Below, one piece after another: positions 24,326 to 34,510 of a DNA stretch of 64,000 nt. The notes beneath the pieces are model-generated. The model worked only from the letters and a program-made list of their open reading frames with translations. It had not been told where the DNA came from and searched no databases. The position numbers and the translations under genes are program-made. The stretch comes from Nitrobacteraceae bacterium AZCC 2146 (GTDB taxonomy: Bacteria; Pseudomonadota; Alphaproteobacteria; Rhizobiales; Xanthobacteraceae): contig JBAGRP010000001.1 in NCBI GenBank assembly GCA_036924855.1, positions 4,712,001 to 4,776,000 on the forward strand, written 5' to 3'. Numbering within the stretch: position 1 is the stretch's first letter; every line of letters starts with the position of its first letter.

Positions 24326-24844
24326 ATGACAGCATGCAACGATTTTGACATCATGGCAGAACCGGAACTGTTCTCGGCGCTATTGCGGCCGCATCGCTCG
24401 CTGAGCCGCACAGGCTTTTTCGTGCTGATGGGCTTTGTCTGCGCGGTCAGCTTCACCGCTGGCCTCGCCTTCCTGCTGATGGGCGCCTGGCCGGTGCTCG
24501 GCTTCTTCGGCCTCGACGCACTGGCGATCTACTGGGCGTTCCGGGTCAACTACCGCCGCGGCGACGCCACCGAGGAAATCACCGTGACGCCATCCGAGAT
24601 TCGCGTCCGCCGGGTCAGCCACCGCGGCCATGTGGTTGAATGGGCGTTCAATCCGCTCTGGGTGCAGCTCGACCAGGTTACCCACGCCGAATTCGGCATC
24701 GAGCAGCTGTTTCTGGTCTCGCGCGGTCGCCGCGTCTCCATCGCGCGGTTTCTCGGGCCGGACGAAAAAGCCAGCTTCGTCAAGGCCTTGCTGGCAGCGT
24801 TGCAGGCCGCCAAGCGCGGCCCGACCTACAATCCGCTGACGTGA
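24326..24844 (+). CDS. DUF2244 membrane protein
   Basis: 172 residues, with two adjacent transmembrane helices (about 30-50 and 53-72) and a cytoplasmic domain. The DUF2244 pattern is clear: LRPHRSLSRTGFFVLM, FRVNYRRGDATEEI, and SRGRRVSIARFLGPDEKASF. Function is unknown; in many alphaproteobacteria it lies near nth. The ATG at 24326 or that at 24353 (ten residues shorter) could be the start. The short divergent gap with nth implies overlapping promoters. Confidence 0.88.
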   Translation: MTACNDFDIMAEPELFSALLRPHRSLSRTGFFVLMGFVCAVSFTAGLAFLLMGAWPVLGFFGLDALAIYWAFRVNYRRGDATEEITVTPSEIRVRRVSHRGHVVEWAFNPLWVQLDQVTHAEFGIEQLFLVSRGRRVSIARFLGPDEKASFVKALLAALQAAKRGPTYNPLT

Positions 24845-24901
24845 CGCGACGTCGGAAATCGGGTGGTTTGCACGGGCTGGCGGGACTACATCGGAGCCAT
24901 G

Positions 24902-25831
24902 ATGAACCTCGCCAAAAATATCGCCAAGAATACTGTCATGAATACTGCCATGACTGATCCGCAGTTGACCCGGCCGGGCGCGCAGGACGCCGCCTTGCGC
25001 GATTACGATTCCGTGCGCCGCGCCATCGGCTTCATCTCCGACCACTGGCGCGCGCAGCCGGCCATCGAATCCATTGCCGACGCCGCCAGCGTCACGCCGG
25101 ATGAATTGCATCATCTGTTCCGGCGCTGGGCCGGTCTCACGCCAAAGGCCTTCATGCAGGCGCTGACCCTGGATCACGCCAAGGGCCTGCTGCGCGATTC
25201 CGCCAGCGTGCTTGATGCCGCGCTCGACTCAGGCCTGTCCGGGCCGGGCCGGCTGCACGACCTGTTCGTGACCCATGAGGCCATGTCGCCGGGCGAATGG
25301 AAGGCCGGCGGCGCCGGCATGGAGTTGCGCTACGGCTTCCATCCCTGCCCGTTCGGCACGGCGATCGTGATCTCCAGCGAGCGCGGCCTCGCCGGCCTCG
25401 CCTTCTCCGATCCGGGCGAGGAGCAGCCGGCGTTTGCCGATATGGCCCGGCGCTGGCCCCGCGCCACCTTCATCGCCGACAATGACGGGACAGCGGCGCT
25501 GTCACGCCGCATCTTCGACGCCAGACTCTGGCGCCCGGAGCAGCCGCTGCGCGTGCTGCTGATCGGCACCGACTTCGAGGTGCGAGTGTGGGAGACGCTG
25601 CTGAAGATTCCGATGGGCCGCGCGGTCTGCTATTCGGACATCGCCAACAAGATCGAAAGCCCGAAGGCGTCACGCGCAGTCGGCGCCGCGGTCGGCAAGA
25701 ACCCGATCTCCTTCGTGGTGCCGTGCCACCGCGCCCTCGGCAAATCCGGCGCGCTTACCGGCTATCACTGGGGCATCACCCGCAAGCAGGCGATGATCGG
25801 CTGGGAAGCCGGACAGGTGGGGGCAGGATAA
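24902..25831 (+). CDS. AraC-type domain fused to methylated-DNA-cysteine methyltransferase
   Basis: 309 residues from the second of two ATGs (24902), with GGAG five bases upstream; a GTG at 24863 is possible. An AraC-like helix-turn-helix region (about 40-125: ESIADAASVTPDELHHLFRR, GLTPKAFMQALTLDHAKGLL) precedes the Ada/MGMT domain with active-site Cys in PCHRALGKSGALTGY. The methyl acceptor transfers O6-methylguanine methyl groups to itself. The N-terminal zinc domain of E. coli Ada, which senses methylphosphotriesters and turns on the adaptive response, is missing. The protein is therefore of the Ada-like repair type and may not be an inducer. It is downstream of and co-directional with DUF2244. 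Confidence 0.9.
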   Translation: MNLAKNIAKNTVMNTAMTDPQLTRPGAQDAALRDYDSVRRAIGFISDHWRAQPAIESIADAASVTPDELHHLFRRWAGLTPKAFMQALTLDHAKGLLRDSASVLDAALDSGLSGPGRLHDLFVTHEAMSPGEWKAGGAGMELRYGFHPCPFGTAIVISSERGLAGLAFSDPGEEQPAFADMARRWPRATFIADNDGTAALSRRIFDARLWRPEQPLRVLLIGTDFEVRVWETLLKIPMGRAVCYSDIANKIESPKASRAVGAAVGKNPISFVVPCHRALGKSGALTGYHWGITRKQAMIGWEAGQVGAG

Positions 25832-25886
25832 TTCGTGGGATGCGGAGTGTTCGAGTTGAATCGAACGGCGAAGAACAAACATAGCT

Positions 25887-26030
25887 GTCATTCCGGAGTG
25901 CGAGAGCGCAGCTCGAGCAAACCCGGAATCCACAACCACCACAGGGAGTATGGCTTCCGGGCCCACGCTCCAGCCGGCTTCGCCGACTGAAGCGTGTCCA
26001 CAGATGCGCAATTTCGCATCGGGGAATGAC
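25887..26030. repeat. Intergenic palindromic repeat, family B copy 3
   Basis: About 144 bp from GTCATTCCGG to GGGGAATGAC. The left arm has GAGAGCGCAGCTCGAG and CCCGGAATCCACAA, and the right arm the module CCAGCCGGCTTCGCCGACTG, also found in copy 4 (60394-60515) and inverted in copy 1. A further GATGCGCAATTTCGCATC hairpin is inserted near the right end. It lies between convergent genes. Confidence 0.85.
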
Positions 26031-26035
26031 AAACT

Positions 26036-26659
26036 TTAACCCGCCAGATCCAGCTTCGAGGCCACGGTCGAATCCGCGTTGAGCCGATAGATGATCGGCA
26101 CGCCGGTGGCCAGTTCGCGCGCCAGGATGCCTTCCGGCGTCAACTTCTCCAGCACCATGATCAGCGCGCGCAGCGAGTTGCCATGCGCCGCCACCAGCGT
26201 GCGCTCACCGCGCAGCACGCAGGGCAAGATCTCCTGCACGAAATACGGCAGCGTTCGCGCCAGCGTGTCCTTCAGGCTTTCGCCGCCGGGCGGCGGCACG
26301 TCGTAGGAGCGGCGCCAGGTGTGGACCTGCTCCTCGCCCCATTTGGCGCGGGCATCGTCCTTGTTGAGGCCGGAGAGATCGCCATAGTCGCGCTCGTTCA
26401 GCGCGAGATTTCGGGTGATTGGCAGGCCGGTCTGGCCCATCTCGGCCAGCGCCAGATCGAGCGTGTACTGGGCGCGGGTCAGCGCGGAGGTGAAGGCGAT
26501 ATCGAAGATCAGCCCCTGCGCCTTCAGCTTGCGGCCGGCTTCCTTCGCTTCAGCGATGCCCTTCTCGGTGAGATTGGGATCCTTCCAGCCGGTGAAAAGA
26601 TTCTTCAGATTCCATTCGCTCTGGCCGTGACGCACGAGCACGAGAAGACGGTCGTTCAT
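26036..26659 (-). CDS. gpmA: 2,3-bisphosphoglycerate-dependent phosphoglycerate mutase
   Basis: 207 residues. It interconverts 3- and 2-phosphoglycerate in glycolysis and gluconeogenesis through a phosphohistidine. The active-site loop is [18 protein letters not shown] (His11), the acidic residue lies in [11 protein letters not shown] and the second His in [11 protein letters not shown]. The length fits the short alphaproteobacterial form. It is the last gene of the minus-strand run that begins at dapB, 21 bases downstream of it. Confidence 0.96.
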   Translation of the reverse strand: MNDRLLVLVRHGQSEWNLKNLFTGWKDPNLTEKGIAEAKEAGRKLKAQGLIFDIAFTSALTRAQYTLDLALAEMGQTGLPITRNLALNERDYGDLSGLNKDDARAKWGEEQVHTWRRSYDVPPPGGESLKDTLARTLPYFVQEILPCVLRGERTLVAAHGNSLRALIMVLEKLTPEGILARELATGVPIIYRLNADSTVASKLDLAG

Positions 26660-26680
26660 TACGATAGTTCCGTTTCGTTT

Positions 26681-27496
26681 CTAGATGTCGCCAACGCCGA
26701 GCACGTCGGCCATCGAATACAGTCCGGGCTTCTTGCCATGCGCCCACATCGCCGCCTTCAGCGCGCCGTGCGCGAAGATCATGCGGTCCTCGGCCTTGTG
26801 CGAGATTTCGATGCGCTCATAGGGGCCGGCAAAAATAACGGTATGATCGCCGGTGACGGTGCCGCCGCGCAAGGAGGCAAAGCCGATGTCGCCGGCCTTG
26901 CGCGCGCCGGTGAGGCCATCGCGGCCACGCGCCGAGTGCTCCTCAAGCGCGATCTGACGGCCGGCGGCGGCGGCTTCGCCGAGCATGAAAGCGGTGCCGG
27001 ACGGCGCGTCGATCTTGGCCTTGTGATGCATTTCGAGAATTTCGATATCGAAGCCGTCGTCGAGCGACTGCGCGACGCGCTTCACCAGCGCAGCCAGCAG
27101 ATTGACGCCAAGACTCATATTGCCAGCCTTCACCACGATCGCCTGCGACGTCACGCTCTTGATCACCGCGTCATCCGACGACGACAGCCCGGTGGTGCCG
27201 ATCACGTGGACGATGCCGCGCTGCGCGGCGATGGCGACATTGGCGATCGTCGCAGCCGGCACGGTGAAATCGAGAATACCGTCGGCGTCCTTCGACAATG
27301 ACCACAGGTCGGCCGACAGCTTGACGCCGTTTGCCGGCAGCCCGGCCAGCGTGCCGGCATCCCGCCCGAGCAGTTCGGAGCCCGGCGCTTCCAGCGCGCC
27401 GGTGACCACGGCGCCCGAGGTTTCGGAAATGGCACGGACCAGCGCCCGGCCCATCCGCCCGCCGGCGCCTGCAACGATCAATCGCATATCGGTCAT
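26681..27496 (-). CDS. dapB: 4-hydroxy-tetrahydrodipicolinate reductase
   Basis: Reduces 4-hydroxy-tetrahydrodipicolinate with NAD(P)H in the diaminopimelate/lysine pathway that feeds peptidoglycan. 271 residues, standard length. The cofactor motif [16 protein letters not shown] is at 9-24, and the substrate and catalytic segment [16 protein letters not shown] (about 155-170) is intact. The start ATG at 27496 has an AAGGCG site. It is followed by gpmA and preceded by DUF1330, pyrF and the dnaKJ group, all on the same strand. Confidence 0.97.
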   Translation of the reverse strand: MTDMRLIVAGAGGRMGRALVRAISETSGAVVTGALEAPGSELLGRDAGTLAGLPANGVKLSADLWSLSKDADGILDFTVPAATIANVAIAAQRGIVHVIGTTGLSSSDDAVIKSVTSQAIVVKAGNMSLGVNLLAALVKRVAQSLDDGFDIEILEMHHKAKIDAPSGTAFMLGEAAAAGRQIALEEHSARGRDGLTGARKAGDIGFASLRGGTVTGDHTVIFAGPYERIEISHKAEDRMIFAHGALKAAMWAHGKKPGLYSMADVLGVGDI

Positions 27497-27598
27497 GTCA
27501 CGCCTTTCAATACTTGCGATATAGCGACGCGGAGCCCCTGCGGCAACACGCGCAGGCCGTTTTTGGCTTTATCCGCGACGATAATGAGTACGCTATGC

Positions 27599-27901
27599 TT
27601 AAGGCTGTACGCCGTCATAACCGTCGATAATCACCAGATCGCTGTCGGCATGCGGTCCGCGCAGCGCCACCAGCCGCTGGTATTCCGGCGAATTGTAGCA
27701 GGCCAGCGCGGTGTCGTAGTCCTTGAATTCCAGCACCACGTTGCGGGACCGCGACGTGCCTTCCTTGCTCTCGAACTTGCCGCCGCGGACCAGGAATTTG
27801 GCGCCATACTTGTTGAATACCACGCCGTTCTGCGCGACGTAGTCCTTGTAGCCGTCCATGTTGTGTACATCGACGCGCGCGATCCAGTAAGCCTTTGCCA
27901 T
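27599..27901 (-). CDS. DUF1330 family protein
   Basis: 100 residues, a single ferredoxin-like alpha/beta domain of the DUF1330 family (AKAYWIARVDVHNMDGYKDY, RNVVLEFKDYDTALACYNSP, EYQRLVALR). These small soluble proteins are dimers resembling antibiotic-biosynthesis monooxygenase folds; no function is established. The start has a GGGAGAAC site. It sits between pyrF (20 bases upstream) and dapB. Confidence 0.9.
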   Translation of the reverse strand: MAKAYWIARVDVHNMDGYKDYVAQNGVVFNKYGAKFLVRGGKFESKEGTSRSRNVVLEFKDYDTALACYNSPEYQRLVALRGPHADSDLVIIDGYDGVQP

Positions 27902-27921
27902 GTGGTTCTCCCTGTCTGTTG

Positions 27922-28632
27922 TTAGCCGAGCGCCTGCGTGATCTCTTCGACGATCGCTTCCGCCACCGCCTTCGGATCGGACGCCTGCATGACCGGACGG
28001 GCCACCACCACATGGTCTGCTCCGGCACGGATCGCATGCCCCGGCGTCATGACGCGTTTCTGATCGCCAACGGCGCTGCCAGCCGGACGCACGCCGGGCG
28101 TGACCAGGCTCATTTGATGTCCGACGATCTTGCGCAGATTGGCCGCCTCTTCCGGCGAGCAGACGATGCCGTCGATACCAAGCGTCTGGGCCTGCCGCGC
28201 CCGGGCCTCGACCAGATCGGTGACGCCGAGCCCGTAGCCGGCGGCCTTGAGATCGTCATTGTCGTAGGAGGTCAGCACGGTGACCGCGAGGATCTTCAGG
28301 CTTGAGCCCGCGCGCCCCTCCACCGCCGCCTTCATGGTCTGCGGATAGGCATGCACGGTCAGGAACGTCGCACCGAGCTTCGCCACGCTTTCGACACCGC
28401 TCGCCACCGTATTGCCGATGTCGTGCAGCTTCAGGTCGGCGAACACTTTCTTGCCGGCATCAGCCAGTTTGCGCATCAGCGGCAGGCCGCCGGCGTAAGC
28501 GAGCTGATAGCCGATCTTGTAGAACGTCACGCTGTCGCCCAGCCGCGCGATCATCGCCTCGGCAGCTTCAACGCTCGGCAGATCCAACCCGACAATGAGC
28601 CGGTCGCGGGGACTGATGTTCACGGACTGCAT
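27922..28632 (-). CDS. pyrF: Orotidine 5'-phosphate decarboxylase
   Basis: Last step of de novo UMP synthesis. 236 residues, TIM barrel. The catalytic motif [10 protein letters not shown] (about 66-75) is intact, with [10 protein letters not shown] at the N-terminus and VTPGVRPAG and [11 protein letters not shown] near the phosphate-binding end. The ATG at 28632 lies six bases after the stop of the FMN reductase gene, with a GAGGTGAG site that straddles that stop, so the two are probably co-translated. Confidence 0.97.
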   Translation of the reverse strand: MQSVNISPRDRLIVGLDLPSVEAAEAMIARLGDSVTFYKIGYQLAYAGGLPLMRKLADAGKKVFADLKLHDIGNTVASGVESVAKLGATFLTVHAYPQTMKAAVEGRAGSSLKILAVTVLTSYDNDDLKAAGYGLGVTDLVEARARQAQTLGIDGIVCSPEEAANLRKIVGHQMSLVTPGVRPAGSAVGDQKRVMTPGHAIRAGADHVVVARPVMQASDPKAVAEAIVEEITQALG

Positions 28633-28638
28633 CTCATC

Positions 28639-29232
28639 TCACCTCATCTGCTGCGCGACATCGATCAGCTGCCGTACCATGGCTTTCAATGCGTCGATAT
28701 CGGCAGGATGTTTCAGCCGGTCCATCTCGTCATAGGCCTCATTGGCAAAGGACAGCGCCAGTTGATTGGGAATCACCGTGGCGCGGCACGCCGACAGTAC
28801 CAGTCGCAACGCCTGCAGGCAGCGCGTACCTCCGAGCCGGCCGTTCGACGCCGCGGCAATCGCAAACGGCCGCTCGCGAAACACCTGGCCCCGAAGTTCC
28901 TGGCCCTTGCTCTCGTGGCTGTCCTGCACCCGCGAGACCCAGTCGATGGCGTTCTTTACCAGCGGCGGCAGCGATGAATTATATTCCGGCGTCACGATCA
29001 GCACACCGTGATGGGCTGACATCATGCGCTTCAGATTGACCGCGTGTTTCGGCACGCCGGATTTTGTCTCGAGGTCGCCGTCATAGATCGGCAGCGGAAA
29101 ATCACCGAGCGAGAGCTTGATGACATCGACGTCGGCGCGCACCAACTCATCGACGGCGGCCGCGGCGAGCTTCGCATTGAGCGAGCCTGAGCGCAGCGAA
29201 CCGGGAATGACGAGGATTTTCAGCGCGGACAT
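28639..29232 (-). CDS. NADPH-dependent FMN reductase family protein
   Basis: 197-residue flavodoxin-like oxidoreductase. The FMN phosphate loop is PGSLRSGSLNAKLA (10-23), and the family signature TPEYNSSLPPLVKNAIDWVS spans about 78-97. Relatives include quinone, azo and chromate reductases; the substrate here is unknown. The ATG at 29232 begins MSALKILVIPGS. The open frame continues upstream into the preceding methyltransferase gene but is not homologous there. Confidence 0.92.
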   Translation of the reverse strand: MSALKILVIPGSLRSGSLNAKLAAAAVDELVRADVDVIKLSLGDFPLPIYDGDLETKSGVPKHAVNLKRMMSAHHGVLIVTPEYNSSLPPLVKNAIDWVSRVQDSHESKGQELRGQVFRERPFAIAAASNGRLGGTRCLQALRLVLSACRATVIPNQLALSFANEAYDEMDRLKHPADIDALKAMVRQLIDVAQQMR

Positions 29233-29285
29233 GATTCCGATCGCGTTCAGGGCAAGGCCCTTCGCGATATCACGCGAGGACCGTC

Positions 29286-29888
29286 TCAGCCCTTGCGATA
29301 CACCCAGACGCGGGCCGGCGGAAGGTTCATCCAGATCCGCTCGGAGGCCTCTGTGGATACGCCGGGCAGCGATTTCGGGATCGGCGGGGCCACCGAATAG
29401 GTGAACTGCACGAACGGCGCGCCGGGCGACATCGCGACGAAGGCATCGCGGATCAGCTTGAGACGGGTCAGCATCGGCTTGGTGACCAGCGGCAGGCCGG
29501 AAACCACGGCGGAGGCGGGTTCTTTCAGCACGTCCCACAACGTGTCGCGCAGCGCGTAGGCATCGCCCTGCACCACGGTGGCCTGCGGATAGCGTTCGCG
29601 CAGCAGTGCGCAGAAGGTGGGATTGAATTCGACCAGCACCAGACGTTTCTGATCAACGCCATGTGCAAGCAACGCAGTGGTGATGGCGCCGGTGCCGGGT
29701 CCAAGCTCGACCACCGGACCGTTGGCGTGGATATCGACATATTTCGCCATGGTGCGGGCGAGAACTTTGCCCGATGGCATCACCGCGCCCATATGCAGCG
29801 GCTTCTCGATCCAAGAACGGAGAAAGCGGACCTCGTCGTCGAGACGGAGTGGCTTCTTCAACGTACGCGCGGACGAGTGCAGAGGCAT
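29286..29888 (-). CDS. Phospholipid N-methyltransferase-like SAM enzyme
   Basis: 200 residues with a Rossmann methyltransferase fold: motif I VELGPGTGAITTALL (about 60-74), LVLVEFNPTFCALLRERYP and a later VVSGLPLVTKP replacing the usual NPPY. This pattern matches the PmtA branch related to KsgA that methylates phosphatidylethanolamine towards phosphatidylcholine, a common lipid in Rhizobiales. Other small-molecule or lipid substrates are possible. The basic N-terminus (SARTLKKPLRLDDEVRFLRS) may bind membrane. It follows dnaJ on the same strand after 93 bases. Confidence 0.8.
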   Translation of the reverse strand: MPLHSSARTLKKPLRLDDEVRFLRSWIEKPLHMGAVMPSGKVLARTMAKYVDIHANGPVVELGPGTGAITTALLAHGVDQKRLVLVEFNPTFCALLRERYPQATVVQGDAYALRDTLWDVLKEPASAVVSGLPLVTKPMLTRLKLIRDAFVAMSPGAPFVQFTYSVAPPIPKSLPGVSTEASERIWMNLPPARVWVYRKG

Positions 29889-29981
29889 GTCGCTTCCAGG
29901 CAGACCGCGGAACGGCGGAACGTCAGAATTTCGTCATAAAGAGGTACAGGCAGCGCTCGAAACGGTCAAGCTTCACCACCG

Positions 29982-31124
29982 CTACGAACTGGCGCGGGTG
30001 CCGAAGAAGTCCTTGACCTTAGTGAAGAAACCGGCCGCTTCAGGTTGCGTTGCACCCGAAGACAGTTTCTCGAACTCGGCCAGCAATTCCTGCTGCTTCT
30101 TGGTCAGATTCTGCGGTGTTTCGACCACGACCTGGACATACATGTCGCCGGTCTGGCGCGAGCGCAGCACCGGCATGCCCTTGGACGCCACGCGGAAACG
30201 GCGGCCGGACTGGGTTCCGGAGGGGACTTTGACCTTGGTGCGGCCGCGATCGATGGTCGGAACCTCAAACTCTCCGCCCAGCGCCGCCGTCACCATGGAG
30301 ATCGGCACCCGGCAATGCAGGTCGGCGCCGTCGCGCTGGAAGAAATCGTGCGCGGCCAGCGACAGGAAAATATAGAGATCGCCCGACGGCCCGCCGCGGG
30401 CACCGGCTTCGCCCTCGTTGGCGAGGCGAATCCGGGTGCCATCCTCGACGCCTTGCGGAATATTGACCGACAGTGTCCGCTCGCGCTCGACGCGGCCGGC
30501 GCCGGAGCAGCTCGGGCAAGGATCCTCGATCATCTGACCGCGGCCCTGGCAGCTCGGGCAGGTCCGCTCCAGCGTGAAGAAGCCCTGGGCCTGGCGGACG
30601 CGGCCAGCGCCGCCGCAGGTCGAGCAGGTCTTCGGCTTGGTGCCAGCCTTGGCGCCAGTGCCGGAGCAGGATTCGCAGGTTACCGCGACCGGAATCTCGA
30701 TCTGCGCGGTCTTGCCGAGGAAGGCTTCCTCCAGCGTGATTTCCATATTGTAGCGCAGGTCGGCACCGCGCTCGCGGCCACCACCGCCGCGTCCGCCGCG
30801 CTGCCCGGCCATGCCGAACAGGTCTTCGAAAATATCGGAGAACGAGGAAGCGAAGCCGGCACCGAAGCCAGGACCGCCGCCGCCGTGGCCCTGTTCGAAG
30901 GCGGCGTGGCCGTAGCGGTCATAGGCGGCGCGCTTGTCGCCGTCCTTCAGGACTTCGTAGGCCTCGGCGATTTCCTTGAAACGCCCTTCGGCAGCGGAAT
31001 CGCCCGGGTTCTTGTCGGGATGCCACTTCATTGCCAGCTTGCGGAATGCGCTTTTCAATCCCGCATCGTCAGCGGAGCGGTCGACTTCAAGGGATTCGTA
31101 GTAGCAGCGCTTGGTGTTGGACAT
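29982..31124 (-). CDS. dnaJ: Chaperone DnaJ
   Basis: 380-residue type I J-protein, co-chaperone that stimulates DnaK ATPase and delivers unfolded clients. The J domain has the HPD motif ([10 protein letters not shown], about residue 34), followed by a Gly/Phe-rich region ([17 protein letters not shown]), four CxxCxGxG zinc repeats ([32 protein letters not shown]) and the C-terminal client-binding domains. All elements are intact. It lies 154 bases after dnaK, and a terminator-like hairpin in that gap suggests that dnaJ is made at lower level by read-through. Confidence 0.98.
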   Translation of the reverse strand: MSNTKRCYYESLEVDRSADDAGLKSAFRKLAMKWHPDKNPGDSAAEGRFKEIAEAYEVLKDGDKRAAYDRYGHAAFEQGHGGGGPGFGAGFASSFSDIFEDLFGMAGQRGGRGGGGRERGADLRYNMEITLEEAFLGKTAQIEIPVAVTCESCSGTGAKAGTKPKTCSTCGGAGRVRQAQGFFTLERTCPSCQGRGQMIEDPCPSCSGAGRVERERTLSVNIPQGVEDGTRIRLANEGEAGARGGPSGDLYIFLSLAAHDFFQRDGADLHCRVPISMVTAALGGEFEVPTIDRGRTKVKVPSGTQSGRRFRVASKGMPVLRSRQTGDMYVQVVVETPQNLTKKQQELLAEFEKLSSGATQPEAAGFFTKVKDFFGTRASS

Positions 31125-31208
31125 CAGTCAGACCCGTCCGAAATTGGTCCTCATCGCGAGGAGCATCCAAAGGATTGCATCACAAAGGATGCCGCCTCCG
31201 GCTTAACG

Positions 31209-31262
31209 AAAAATGGCCCCCACCCGTCGAGACGCACTGTGCGCTGCTCAGGATGAGGGCCA
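31209..31262 (-). terminator. Terminator hairpin between dnaK and dnaJ, derived from a repeat
   Basis: On the minus strand, 16 bases after the dnaK stop, TGGCCCTCATCC pairs with GGGTGGGGGCCA (12 bp, two wobbles) around an inner GCGCA-CAG-TGCGT stem, and is followed by TTTTT (31213-31209). The inner text (GAGACGC ... GCTGCTCAGGATGAGG) resembles family D repeats such as 53474-53572. It probably limits transcription into dnaJ. Confidence 0.75.
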
Positions 31263-31278
31263 TCAACATGCTCGCCTA

Positions 31279-33180
<1,902 letters not shown>

Positions 33181-33550
33181 GGTCCTCATACCCTTCTTTT
33201 TGCGGCAGGTTGGCTGGGCCCTGACGGCGCACCAATCCAAACCCCCAAATAATCAATTGCTCGCGATATTGCGACGGTAGGCCTCATATAGGAGGGGGGG
33301 TGGGGGCTGCAAGACACCCGATGCAACCTGAGCCCATGAAAACATGGCCGAATACGCAAATTTATATCCGGCCGGATCGCTGTAGGGCCTTGCCACGCGA
33401 CCGATCGGCGCGGACGGCACCGGGAACGGATTTATGGCTTGATCTGTTGCCGGAACAGGGAAACCGTAAGACCCTCACCACGGGCGGACCGGCGCAAACG
33501 CCGCAGCCACGCACCATCGAACAGCCTCAATGCAAACCCAGTAGATTTTC
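33181..33550. other. Divergent region upstream of dnaK
   Basis: 370 bases without a gene. It holds the dnaK leader (33181-33276), the sigma-32 promoter (33283-33313) with an unusual run of Gs on the plus strand in its spacer, and about 230 bases of unremarkable sequence before the secreted-protein gene at 33551. No CIRCE element is seen. Confidence 0.6.
33283..33313 (-). promoter_or_regulatory. Sigma-32 (RpoH) heat-shock promoter of dnaK
   Basis: On the minus strand, CTTG (33313-33310), a 17-base spacer rich in C, then CCTATATGAG (33292-33283). This fits the alphaproteobacterial RpoH consensus CTTG-N17/18-CYTATNTNNG at every defined base. The predicted start is near 33276. Heat-shock control of dnaK by RpoH is well established in Bradyrhizobium and relatives. 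Confidence 0.82.
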
Positions 33551-34501
33551 ATGAAGCATCTTGCACCCCTGTTCGCCTTTGTCCTGCTCTCAGCCGGCCT
33601 CGGCCAGACCTTTTCCAGCCAAGCCTTTGCCGCCGACCCGGTCTATCCGCCCGGCGTCCGGATCGGCATCGCGCCGCTGGTTGGCCTCACGCCGGCCAAG
33701 ACATATTCCGGCTTTGAGACCTCGGACCAGGGCGTCAAGGTTCTCCTGACCGAGCTGCCGGCCGCCGCCTATGGCGAGGTCGACAATGCCTTCAAGAACA
33801 ATCCCGCCGGCATGGCCGTCAAGCCGGAAAGCATCGAGACCTCCGCCGGCAAGGCCTATTACACCGTCGAAAATGCCAAGGATGCCACGGGCAACCTCCG
33901 GCGCTATTCGATGATCGTCCCGGGCGGAGCCTTCTCGGGTTACGTGGCCGTGCAGGTCCCCGAAAACGCCATGAAGATCTACACCGACGACGCCGTGCGA
34001 CAGATGTTCTCCTCCATCGTGGTGCGCGCGGAAGTGCCGATCGAGGAACAATTGGGACTGCTGCCGTTCAAGATCACCGAGCTGAGCGGCTTCAAGACCG
34101 TGCGCACCCTGGCGCCGGGCGCCGCCCTGCTGCTCGCCGATGCCACCGACGAAACCGGCATCGAGGGCAAATCCTTCATGGTGATCGGCACCGTCGGCTC
34201 GGCGCCGGACAAGGCCGAGGACCGCGGCCGCTTCGCCCAGCAGGCGGCGACCATGATTCCCGGCCTGCGCGAGGGCCGCATCACCATGTCCGAGCCGGTT
34301 CGAATCGACGGCGTGCCGGGCTACGAGACCCGGGTCGATGCCACCAGCGGCAAGGACAATACCCCCGTCAGCGTGGTGCAGTGGCTGCGCTTCGGCAGCG
34401 GCAATGTGGCGATGCGCATCATCGCCAGCTCGCCGCGCGAGGAATGGCCAAAGGCGTTCCCGCGTTTCCGCGCCGTACGCGACGGCATCCAGCCGCGCTG
34501 A
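33551..34501 (+). CDS. Secreted protein of unknown function
   Basis: 316 residues. Signal peptide MKHLAPLFAFVLLSAGLGQT with cleavage near SQAFA (about 27). The mature protein has repeated phrases suggesting two similar alpha/beta halves: YPPGVRIGIAPLVGLTPAKT and PFKITELSGFKTVRTLAPGA, and later GVPGYETRVDAT and VVQWLRFGSGNVAMRIIAS. No enzyme motif or lipobox is seen. Conserved unknowns like this occur across Nitrobacteraceae (from memory). It is divergent from dnaK and converges on the membrane-protein pair. Confidence 0.82.
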   Translation: MKHLAPLFAFVLLSAGLGQTFSSQAFAADPVYPPGVRIGIAPLVGLTPAKTYSGFETSDQGVKVLLTELPAAAYGEVDNAFKNNPAGMAVKPESIETSAGKAYYTVENAKDATGNLRRYSMIVPGGAFSGYVAVQVPENAMKIYTDDAVRQMFSSIVVRAEVPIEEQLGLLPFKITELSGFKTVRTLAPGAALLLADATDETGIEGKSFMVIGTVGSAPDKAEDRGRFAQQAATMIPGLREGRITMSEPVRIDGVPGYETRVDATSGKDNTPVSVVQWLRFGSGNVAMRIIASSPREEWPKAFPRFRAVRDGIQPR

Positions 34502-34510
34502 GGCCGGCCA

